A model generated the notes under the pieces. It was given only the letters and a program-made list of their open reading frames with translations. It had not been told where the DNA came from and searched no databases. Shown here piece by piece: positions 36,793 to 43,865 of a stretch of DNA of 64,000 nucleotides. Position numbers and translations under genes: made by a program. Position 1 is the first letter of the stretch; each line of letters opens with the position of its first letter. The stretch comes from Hydrangea macrophylla (lineage: Eukaryota; Streptophyta; Magnoliopsida; Cornales; Hydrangeaceae): positions 30,739,637-30,803,636 of the forward strand of contig CM066994.1 in NCBI GenBank assembly GCA_033977485.1, given 5' to 3'.

Positions 36793-39700
36793 GCAAGTTA
36801 AAGCTCATAGCAAAGTTGATCTGTCCACGCTTCGACGTTGGCGATTGAGCTTTGACGCTGGTGATTGGGCGAGAGAGAGAGAGAGAGACACCGCAAGACA
36901 GAGAGGGGGGGTTGCAGATCGAGTGAGAGAGAACGGGATCGATCGTGAAAATTTTGAAGAGTAAAATGAATTGCAACCAGTCCATTGGGCACCTGCGAAC
37001 AACCTATGAGAACCCGCTCTACTAATGAATCGTAGCTTAGCAATCCATATTTGACCCGCATGTAAAAATAAATCAACCCGCACCCATTATTTGTGGGCGA
37101 GTGTGGGCGGGTTCGTGGATTTGGGTGATTATTGCCACCCCTAGGCTTGAGTCCCCCCTTGCCCCTACATATATCCGTCCCTGGTCCTATTTAGTGTCAT
37201 CAATTCCATGGAGGTAACTCTATCTCTGAGATGTTTGGATTTTTCAAAACTCCATGGACATGCAGAAGAGAAATGCTATCCCCACTCGGACCAAAACAGA
37301 ACTTCCTCTAATGGCAGCTTTTAGTTTGTTCTAGGACATAAAAGAGACCTTTCGGAATTCATAGAGATTGTTCATGGAGCATCAAAGGTGCTATAGCATG
37401 TGGATGATGTGGCAGCCTGACATTTGAAATTAATGGGTGGTAGGCTAAGAATGGTGCTTTTGATCAGGGAAAGAGAGCTTTTCTCATGAATTATGCTGCA
37501 TTTGGTATAGAAGTAACTCTTTTGCCGTGGTACATGTATAAATGTTGATAAATATAGAGAGGAAAAAATTGAAAGAGCAGAAATGTAGATGGAAATATGA
37601 TAAGAAATAGAGTAATTTGCAGTAGAAGTTGCATGTGGTTGCGTAGCATGTGGTTGTCAACCCCAAGCTCATATCCTTGGATACAAATCACCATCTCCAA
37701 CTTAAAAGTGGAAGCAAGTCACACTTGCTCTTTTGACGAAGTAAAAATGGTATTGGAATGCTGCTTGAAACTAAATTGATGAAGAGGGCAATGTAATCAG
37801 ATTGATTAAACACATCCATAATGATTTGGATCTAATTCCTAGAGCCAACTCTTACTCAACTCAGGGAAAAAACACCTTTTGGATTGAATTGAAATTTCAA
37901 CCAATTGTACCACGATGGTTGAGTACTGGCATAATGTCCAAGAACGAAGACTTGGGTTAAGTGCTTGTATGGCATCCAACGTGAAGGATGGGGATAGTGG
38001 TATAATCAATACTGTGGATTAAATAGGCGAATCTTGATGACGAATTCCACAATAACAAGTCAACGACCTTTGAGGTTCCTTCGAATTCCATTTGAGGAAG
38101 TTATTAGCACTTGACTTGGATTTTCTTTAAAATGTTTGAAACCTGTAGTTTATTTATTTATTTATCTTTGAGAGAAAAAAATTTCTCGTGGATTCTGGCT
38201 GTACTTTCTATCCCGCTGCTGGAAATTGCTGTTCTTCATTTTGTTTCGCTCATTTCCTGTTCTGAAAATTTTACGTACTTAATCCAACTGAAACTTTACT
38301 GCAATTGTTTGCAGCACTTATAACCATTTACAGGAGTTTATCCAAAGACTCTCTCGCCCAGCCCGGAGAGTGCAGAAACTTGAGGATTCTAGTCATAGAG
38401 GACGGTCGTGTGAACCTCAAAAAAAATTGGTGAGTACTCATATTTGCGCAAACATGTGACCCTTTTCTAATCTTAAAAGGTCTATTAAAATTATGATTTC
38501 AAACCTCCAGAGTGCTCTGAAATAAATGTTAGTTGAGACTTGAGAGCAACAAATGCCATACTCTGCAAAGTTTTCATTTCCTGGTTATACGGGGAAAAAA
38601 TACCACTTTATAACCGTTAATCTGTCGTATATATTTGTTTGGATTTGTGACATGCTATTGTCCCCAAACCTGATAGTTTCGGTTAAGTACACTCACAATA
38701 CCAACTGAAAATTGACATAACATTGGACCAGTGTTGCTTTATTGTTTCTACTTTGTTCTTTTATTCAGACTTGAGTGAGTGGAGATTCCAGCCTGTTGTT
38801 TGGTGAGATTTCATCAAAACAATCGCCTAAGGGACCGTATGGGTTTTCACTTTTCTAAATTCCAAAAACAGAAACTAGTTTTTGTTTTAATAAAAAGAAA
38901 CACAAACTGACAAGAATTCACTATAATAAGAAAAGAAGCCTTTTTTTTATTCATTTATGTTTTTTTTGTTTTCTTTTTCTAGCCAAACTTCATCGTCGTT
39001 TAAAAAAAAAAAATTTGAAAAACGGAAATGATTACCAAACTCGTTTTCGTTTTTCATTTTCGGAAAGAATACTGAAAAAGGAAACGATTACGAAACATAT
39101 TTTCAGTTTTTGTTTCCAAGTTCCACTTTTATTTCCATTGAATTGAAAATTAGCCTCTAATTGGTTGAAACGTTCTAAAGTAGTTCGTTTGTTTCTGGAC
39201 ACATGTTTTACATAGATAAATTGCTGGTCTTAAAATAATCCACTCCTCTAGTTGATTTATCCTTTTACGGGTTAATAATATGTGAAGACTAATGCCTATA
39301 GATATGTGACATATGTCATTCACAATGAATCATTGTAAAAATATTATTCCTACAGTAGATGTTTCACAATGAGTGAATCTACCCTTTGCTTGTTGAAACA
39401 ACTGTCAATTGTAACTGACGCTCTCAATAGTGAAGTATCAATATCTATTTATAGAAGCAAAAGAGTTGCTTGTTTGAAACAATATGGCTTCCAATCCTGG
39501 GCATAGCTGGATGGTCCAGATAATAAATCCCATTTCGAGGATCTGTTCTGGAATATGTGCAGAAAGCATGAAGACAAGACAGTACTGGTTGTTCCATGTC
39601 AGGCTGACCGTATTCATGAGAGCAGCTATGCTTGGGGTAGGTTCGACCTACCTGTTTACGTGTTTGGCTAGCTTGGGATGTTAAGTAGGAGTGATGACCC

Positions 39701-40322
39701 TATTTAACAGCTATACTTACTTCGACGTTGGCTCCATACCCTAAAAACTGGTATCTTAGCTCAAAACGGCTTCAAGTTTCGCTTGAGGTCAGCCTTCTTT
39801 TTATCGGAAAAGATCGTTTTCTCAGGTTGTTTAATGCACTCACAGCTGCCACATTTTCTTATGGCTCTAATATATTTCGGTGATCCTCTGTTTTTCTCAG
39901 AATTTCATTCTAGGTCATTGATTATAAATGGCATACCTTAAGGCCCCTGAGTTTTAATCTGTTCCAGTTGAGGACAATTAAGGCCAATCTATTCTAGTTG
40001 AGTACAACTATTTAAGGCCTTCAATTATAATCTTTCTTATCGGTTGTCCTTAACTGAAGTTGTTTTGAAAATCAAGGGCTTTAAGTCATGCAATTGATAA
40101 TAGAAGGTAAAGTGCAGGTGCAGGGTACTCAAAAGTACTTGAGCTTTTAAAAACATGCCTAATGTATTATTGCACTGTTTCAAGCTGATTTGTGAGTTTG
40201 ACCCCAAAAAAAAAAAAGAAAAGAAAGGAGGCTGATTTTGTGAATTTTTCGTTTTGCAGTCTAAATTTCAGGGGGAGAAAGAAAATCTGCACAAAATGAA
40301 GGCCACGAAAAAGCAGAGATGA
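9862..40322 (+). CDS. Uncharacterised plant multi-span membrane protein (9 exons, 705 aa)
   Basis: Coding exons are 9862-9917, 12506-12647, 12728-13024, 13108-13255, 25236-26219, 26841-27079, 27161-27234, 38315-38429 and 40260-40322. All eight introns are GT-AG and every phase fits, giving 2118 nt with stop. The N-terminus (MARGDNGQCVFPLTSLQIG, then LAPETKKLYILVDNRPW) reads like a conserved plant-specific protein; I cannot attach a function. Residues 70-165 are basic (KARKERKDR, NKPRKYKRW). Residues about 215-310 are Ser/Pro-rich and acidic. From about 380 on there are several hydrophobic segments (for example YVMISVVTVLIGFYDLY, MLVIYPIFWILWEIFY, FNFMSFICAFVYDLVG), which predict an integral membrane protein. 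The C-terminus is basic (KMKATKKQR). Introns 4 and 7 are about 12 and 11 kb, full of transposons. Least certain are exon 9, chosen by phase and a plausible tail, and the start, chosen as the ATG giving a clean exon 1. Confidence 0.85.
10788..10910. repeat. Dispersed MITE fragment
   Basis: GTCCACTGGATTTTGATTGG occurs twice here, followed by GATGGGGATTTGGGAAGC and CATTACTCT. The same words in the same order occur at 61528-61700, where arms are more complete. This is probably a truncated copy of that MITE. Confidence 0.5.
10994..11682. mobile_element. hAT-type non-autonomous element with 8-bp TSD
   Basis: The left end CAGTGGCGGAGG, followed by TTTTCTAGGAGGGACCAAAT, is a widespread plant hAT MITE end. 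The right side keeps GGGGGCCAGTGGCCCACCC but its last bases have drifted. CTTGTGGA at 10986-10993 and 11683-11690 is a perfect 8-bp duplication. A second MITE lies inside. Confidence 0.65.
11312..11613. mobile_element. MITE nested in hAT element
   Basis: The left end GGCTCCATTTGATTCATGGA and the right end TCCACAGAACAAACAGGGT are inverted repeats, with inner arms GTAAGGAAAAG and CTTCCTTATCCTT. It is flanked by TTA and TAA. The end type is seen in plant hAT and Harbinger-related MITEs. Confidence 0.6.
13569..14193. mobile_element. MITE with AATCG-rich arms
   Basis: The ends TTGTCAAATCGTGAATCG and CGTATGATTTTAACAACC are inverted, and both arms are rich in GAATCGAATCGTGAATC. A (TAA)n microsatellite lies at about 13961-13990. 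The element sits near the 5' end of giant intron 4. No coding domain is visible. Confidence 0.65.
14210..15430 (+). other. Intron 4 sequence without recognised features
   Basis: This stretch has short frames on both strands but no conserved motif, and a T-run near 15109-15126. I see nothing that supports a gene. Confidence 0.5.
15433..15733 (+). mobile_element. TRIM/SMART-like tiny LTR retrotransposon
   Basis: Two about 73-bp direct repeats flank about 155 bp. The left copy is 15433-15506 (TGTTAAAGG to GGTAACTTAAC) and the right copy 15662-15733 (TGTTGAAGA to GGTAACTTAAC); they share TTTTGGAGCAATTGGTAACT. TGGTATCAGAGCC directly after the left repeat is an initiator-Met primer binding site, and ACATGAGGGGTG before the right repeat is a short polypurine tract. 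There is no coding sequence. No target duplication is clear. Confidence 0.65.
15912..16233 (+). repeat. 5' LTR of the non-autonomous element
   Basis: Matches 23211-23332 and 23882-24141 with small differences. Shared words include GATATTGTAATTA, TAAGGATATTATCTTTTAG, GATTTTCTCTATTAGGAAG and TGGATTCCAAGAGT. It lacks about 80 bp present in the 3' copy, including GGTGGCACACTATTG. Confidence 0.85.
17078..21585 (+). pseudogene. Ty1/copia gag-pol polyprotein, broken
   Basis: Order is Gag, protease, integrase, RT, RNase H, as in Ty1/copia. Gag (17078-17947) has the UBN2-like region and ends in a degenerate knuckle (CDYC then DKC). Protease shows WIVDSGASDQM at about 18254. Integrase shows the HRLGHPS and CEACQLGK zinc region (18675-18780) and DVWGP and FIDDCT nearby. 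RT shows YVDD at about 20630, and RNase H shows DADWAG and SSAEAE. Breaks are in-frame TAG at 17444, 17945 and 18932, a one-base frameshift in an A-run near 19279-19284, and a TGA at 19642. The 613-codon RT-RNase H part (19744-21585) is otherwise open. The number of breaks makes activity impossible without trans supply. Lineage within copia is not resolved. Confidence 0.9.
21593..21717 (+). repeat. 3' LTR of the copia element, truncated
   Basis: Equals positions 1-123 of the 5' LTR with a few substitutions (TTTAATAATCTC for TTTAATTATCTC) and stops before CATGGGTGCTCTC. The AATAAAATGAGAG polyadenylation-like region is retained. Confidence 0.85.
21723..23210 (+). other. Internal region of the non-autonomous LTR element, right part
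   Basis: Proline/histidine-rich short frames are present but show no gag, protease, RT or integrase motif. The region ends in a polypurine tract at about 23198-23210. With 16234-16460 it forms the whole internal region. Confidence 0.6.
23211..24141 (+). repeat. 3' LTR of the non-autonomous element, split by MITE
   Basis: The LTR sequence is 23211-23342 and 23872-24141. It contains CTATAAATAAGGTGG near 23960, a TATA-like signal missing from the shorter 5' copy. It ends GTCA next to the CATGA duplication. Confidence 0.85.
23343..23871. mobile_element. Long-armed MITE, 529 bp, in the 3' LTR
   Basis: Starts GGGCAAATTATACTTTAGTC and ends ACTAAAGTGTAATTTGCCC. The arms extend for more than 200 bp on each side (TTGGGTCCTTGAACTTC against GAAGTTCAAGGACCCAA; GACAGTTAGCTTAAATTATT against AATAATTTAAGCTAACAGTG). 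Flanks CAATCAATAT and GAATAAATAT match at 8 of 10 positions, consistent with an aged 9-10-bp Mutator-type duplication. Non-coding. Confidence 0.85.
24690..25078. repeat. Dispersed repeat, copy 1 (hAT/MITE-like)
   Basis: TTTGGAATCACTTCTCAAAC, TTTCAGCCCAAACTTGATGC and AGATTTGGGTTTAATGA follow the same order as words in copy 2 at 26251-26775. The copies flank exon 5 of the host gene. Confidence 0.5.
26251..26775. repeat. Dispersed repeat, copy 2, in intron 5
   Basis: It begins CTATGGCCCTGTTTGGAACC and contains TTCAGCCCAAATGTGATGC and AGATTTGGGTTTTAGTGAG. It shares its order of words with copy 1 and is interrupted by a further MITE at 26349-26571. It fills most of the 621-bp intron 5. Confidence 0.5.
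26349..26571. mobile_element. MITE with CCCCCTCATGTATT arms
   Basis: The left end GGGTAAATTGCATAGACACC and the right end GGCGTCTAAATAATTTCC are inverted; next to them CCCCTCATGTATT pairs with AATACATGAGGGG. Inner arms AAACTAAAAATTCAACAAA and TTTGTTGATTTTTTTTAG also pair. Confidence 0.75.
27235..29455 (+). other. Intron 7, left part: repeats without genes
   Basis: A Stowaway-like right end (GGTACGGAGGGAGTA) is at about 28083-28097 with no clear left partner. A foldback element lies at about 28450-28860. A (CT)n run is at about 28958-28979. No coding sequence is convincing. Confidence 0.5.
28450..28858. mobile_element. Foldback MITE-like element
   Basis: Left CTATGTTTGGTCAGAGGGAT and right CATTCCAAACATAGCG are inverted, and purine-rich GGAAGTGGAAGGAATAAAAA pairs with pyrimidine-rich CCTTCCCTCCCTCG on the other arm. 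Low complexity makes exact limits uncertain. Confidence 0.5.
29456..29650 (+). repeat. Tandem repeat of a 22-23-bp unit (about 9 copies)
   Basis: The unit GGTTATACAATCACACAGAA plus GGA repeats with missing pieces: one copy stops after ATACAATCA, another lacks AGGAG. It lies about 180 bp from the 3' end of the pararetroviral coding region. It may belong to the virus-derived segment or be a local expansion. Confidence 0.9.
29828..30985 (-). pseudogene. Endogenous caulimovirid: RNase H end and C-terminal region
   Basis: This frame continues the polyprotein after a frameshift. It starts in the distal RNase H region (IKGKNNVLSDFLSR motif near its residue 60) and runs about 300 further residues without a domain I recognise, to a stop at 29828-29830. 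It is displaced by one frame from the main part, the break lying between about 30942 and 30985, inside RNase H. The long uncharacterised tail after RNase H is a distinctive feature worth comparing with large-genome endogenous caulimovirids such as Florendovirus. Confidence 0.75.
30942..35567 (-). pseudogene. Endogenous pararetrovirus (Caulimoviridae) polyprotein, 5'-truncated
   Basis: The frame is open from a TAA near 35565 to 30942, more than 1500 codons, antisense to the host gene in intron 7. Order of domains, numbered from 35519: end of a 30K-type movement protein (about 1-100), a long linker with Pro-rich and coiled-coil-like parts, coat protein region with one CCHC knuckle (CFICRKTGHYAKQC, about residue 884), aspartic protease (DTGA, about 1005), RT (YIDD, about 1312) and the start of RNase H (DASD, about 1460). 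No integrase is present, which fits Caulimoviridae rather than gypsy. The N-terminal half of the movement protein is missing and there is no proper ATG at the open end. A frameshift ends the frame inside RNase H. Genus is uncertain; Florendovirus or Petuvirus-like is an inference. Confidence 0.9.
35568..35827. other. Junction between pararetrovirus and hAT element
   Basis: Contains three copies of a short AAGCTCGGGT-like word (near 35692, 35750 and 35803) in otherwise ordinary sequence. I see no Met-tRNA primer site here on the minus strand. It may be a degraded viral intergenic region or host intron. Confidence 0.3.
35836..37183. mobile_element. hAT-type MITE with perfect 8-bp TSD, interrupted
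   Basis: The left end CAGGTGTGAATCTAGGAATT and the right end CATATATCCGTCCCTG form an imperfect inverted repeat of the common plant hAT type. GTCCTATT at 35828-35835 and 37184-37191 is a perfect 8-bp duplication. Once the inner element (36196-37143) and one of its duplications are removed, the element is about 390 bp. Non-coding. Confidence 0.85.
36196..37143. mobile_element. Second hAT-type element inside the first, 8-bp TSD
   Basis: 948 bp, starting TAGTGGTGGCAAATGG and ending ATTGCCACCCCTA. GGCTTGAG at 36188-36195 and 37144-37151 is a perfect 8-bp duplication. The arms are rich in GGGTCGGGT and AACCCGCACCC. It contains a TTTC run near 36350, (TA)n near 36760-36784 and a GA run near 36871-36890. 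No transposase is visible, so it moved in trans. Confidence 0.9.
37192..38314 (+). other. Intron 7, right end, no recognised feature
   Basis: Short frames on both strands have no conserved motif. The pyrimidine-rich stretch before GTTTGCAG at 38307-38314 is the acceptor of exon 8. Confidence 0.5.
38430..40259 (+). other. Intron 8 of the membrane-protein gene
   Basis: 1830 bp, AT-rich. Around 38830-39130 are repeated AAAAACAGAAAC / GTTTTCGTTTTTC themes that suggest an old foldback repeat. A short A-run at about 40204-40217 precedes the TTTTGCAG acceptor. No coding sequence is convincing. Confidence 0.5.
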
Positions 40323-41855
40323 CAAGGTTGGCGCAAGAGAGTCTATCTCAACAGTAAATATATTTGGGAAGCAAAACAGTAAGTTAAACAGCACGTACAA
40401 CAGAAGCAAATATCTTAACCAAACAAATAGGATGACTGACCGAACCCCATCAGAAGAGGGTTTTTTTTTTTTTTTTTTTTTCTCTTTTCTTTTTATCGGC
40501 CTCAAAAGTTTACGTTACAAAGCATCATCGTTTTCATAATTTTGACTCCATTTATTTTATTTTATTCCACTTGATCTCATACCATGTATATATATTCTGA
40601 TTTTTGTGGGTGTATGTACATATACACGCTCTGATTATTCAATTTTATAAAATTTTGTATCAGCTGTATGCAGCAATAGGTAGTTTGAAATTTTGCATTC
40701 TACTTCATAATGTTCTTTGCAAACATTTTCTGACTATTGTTGTTTTAGGAAACCACATGTGAGCCGATCACGGTTCACAAGATAGGGTATGACGAAATGT
40801 TCCAACTTTTATGCAGTCTTTTCCTGCACGTATTTCTCAAGTTTCTCCACTCCAGTGATCTGCAATTTAATTTTTGCAAGGTTTTATTCAGTGCAGTCAT
40901 CACATCACGTCATCTAGTGGTAAATGATATAGTGGCACATGGCTCCAAATGTTGCTTTGTCACACGACGTCTGTATGATTGCAAGGGCTGACTTGGATCG
41001 CTTCCAAATTCCAAGGCATTCAGCCATGGTGTTAATTTAATTTGTCAAATTTTCACAAGTAAAATCCATTTGGGCCAACGTCTTTTATGTAACAAATGGT
41101 CCCAATTCATCTTTGCACATGCCAAATGAGCATAAAAGTTCATCTTTATGCTCGCAAGGGAGTTACCCAGAGGGCAAATAACCAGTTTGAGCCGTCTTGA
41201 TGGCTTCTCCCTACTAAACCCAATATTTATATGTTCCAATCTGAACCCAAAAGATGAAAATAAATCTGGTGGCAGAGCCATTATTACTAAGTGGGCAAAA
41301 TATGATAAATTAAGACAAAACAGGAGAGAACGAGGAAGATGAGTAGTGTGCCCCAAGTCTCCTGTTGTTGGAAGGCCAATTCCACCCAATAGGGTGGGTG
41401 CCTGTTTGAGAATGCACAAAAAATGAACTTTTTCTGTCCGGTTCTTATAAAAACAAACATCATACGAGTTTGATAAAGAACCAGTTTTAGGTTGAGCCTG
41501 GGCTCGTTCACAAACACAAGGATTTCTACCACAGTTAAATTTGACAACCAACTCACTTGTGAACCATAGAATTGGTCATTCCTTTCCGAAAAACCCTAGT
41601 CTTGCTGCTAAGATCCATCTTCTCAATTCATCAAATGGTGAAAGAAAGACACAAAATTAGATATACTCACCATACCCCACAAGAAGAAATTGCACATAAG
41701 TTTATGACATAATCAAGTTTCACAAAACAGGACAAGCAGTACCCCTATTAAACCTCCAAACACCTAACCTTGGATAAAACTACCATTCATTTATGTCCAA
41801 ACAAGTTATAAATTTAGTTCGAGGACTCGGGTGTACAGAAATGAGCAGAGCGTCA
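40323..41855. other. 3' UTRs and intergenic space between convergent genes
   Basis: The large gene ends at 40322 (+) and the SUMO gene at 41856 (-), so both 3' UTRs lie here. A T(22) run lies at about 40460-40481. I cannot place poly(A) sites. Short open frames such as 41045-41556 (-) show no known motif. Confidence 0.5.
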
Positions 41856-41991
41856 TCAAAGAGTTGAGCCTCCAGTTTGGTGCAACATTGCATCTATCTC
41901 ATCACCATCCTCCATTTCCAGCTGAAACAAGAAGATGCGACAATAAGAATAAGATGCATGCAAAAAAAAAAGGTTGATGGGGTGGGTTTTT

Positions 41992-42074
<83 letters not shown>

Positions 42075-43717
42075 CATCAGGAGTCTGCTCCGCCCGAAGA
42101 CGGCGTCCATCAAACAAAAACGCGATTGAGTTGAACTCCACCGACTGTCTATCGCAGTATGCATTCATAAGTTTCTTCAACTGAGTGCTTCTTTTGATCC
42201 TAAAAAAGACTTCGTTCCCATCCTACAAGCACAACTCATTCTACTCATTACTTCAAGTACCAGAAATCGGTACTTATTATAACTCAGCAATTTATTGTTA
42301 GATCCAAGAAGGGTAACAGAAGGCCAATAAAGTTAAAGGGTGGCCAGTTATTGGAGCAATTTATAGTTCCCAGAAAACACAAGTTGCTTCACCGAAGGAC
42401 TGAGTAAATTTAGGAAACGCCATGATACTGTAAAATCATACAAATACACAAGATAAAGTACACCAAGTAAATTAAAGAAATCAGATTTAGACCTTAAGTT
42501 GGAAGTTATAAAGACAGTTATCAGACCTAAAAGCTCCTGCCTATTACAAGTAGTATTTTCATAGACCATTTGAGTGGGACAATATCAGATTGATAGTTTT
42601 ACTCATATAGGATAACATTGGTATGCTACCCTATAACTTCATCAAAGCACATTCAATGGTCTCCCATGGAAATGCCCGAAGTTCTTGAGCTTCACTAGCC
42701 TACCCTCGTCTTACTAATAAGAATGACCACTCATAATAAATTTGTTCCATTGGTGCTGTATATTGGCTTATGACCAAAGATAGGAGCTCATGGATCTAGT
42801 CCAGTACTAGCACATCACAATCAGGAAAAACTTCTATTGTAACCAGCAATGGCCCCAATACACATTTTATTCAGCTTCTTAATATTAAAAATAACCAATG
42901 CTGAATGGGAGGAAGGATTCATGACGAATACACTAATAAGTCAAAAGGATACAACAGAACTCTGTAATTCCAACCCAAAATGATATAGGTGCCAAAACAT
43001 TTCAAGAAAAAAGCACACAAACACATCAGCTTTCAAGCACGGACACTTTTAGAAGGGTTACACATTCGTGTCCGACACCATAAGGGACACAACATTTGTT
43101 GGACACTCCTTGACACGTGTTGTACACAAGAGGGCTCACTATGGCGGATTATCTGAAAACAAAGCTAAAGATTCCATTTTACTAGAGCAAGTATCCTGAT
43201 ATTCACAATGCATTGGAGCTCAATCACCACCCAATTAATTTCGATAGAGAGGTTAGTGATGATGAGGATGATGGGTTCGGTCTATGGTGGGTTGGACTTG
43301 GAAGTGATCGCGAACGTGAGTCGTTACTGATCTCTAATTGAGAGAGTTTATTTAATTTATGATTTCCATGGAGATTTTCTAGAATGTCTACAAATGGGTG
43401 GAATTTTGTACTATTTCCATTTCCATGTTTAATTTGATTTTTGATCTGTAAAAGTTTGAACTGGAATTTGGGATGATTGATTTGGGTTCCTTTTGGAGCT
43501 TCAATATTATACCTGAAATTTTGTGACCTTGGAAAGCACCCAATATAGAGTTAGATATTTGCTGAATTTATGGTTTTTGGGACATTCTCATTTTGAACAT
43601 GACCAGGGGAGGGGACTCTATAATCGGCGCCGGCGAGGGGAGAGGACTGTATATTGCCGGCAAGGGGAAGGGATAATAGGGATGGTGGGAGGGGTAGGGG
43701 AAGTGGACTGTGTAGAC

Positions 43718-43764
<47 letters not shown>

Positions 43765-43821
43765 AGCCGAGGGAGGTCGGCAAGAGGTTAAGTAGCCGGC
43801 GTCGAGAGAGAGAGAGGAGGA

Positions 43822-43865
<44 letters not shown>

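Noticed and set aside
39484..39684. Possible additional exon in intron 8
   Set aside because: Adding it breaks the phase between exon 8 and the short final exon, and its sequence shows no family resemblance.
40750..40989. Alternative last exon starting after GTTTTAG at about 40749
   Set aside because: In the required phase it gives a hydrophobic tail with no basic C-terminus; the acceptor at 40260 gives a short basic tail that fits the protein better. It was not fully excluded.
41045..41556. A 168-codon minus-strand frame between the two genes
   Set aside because: No recognisable motif, no splice or promoter context, and it lies in the expected 3' UTR or intergenic space.
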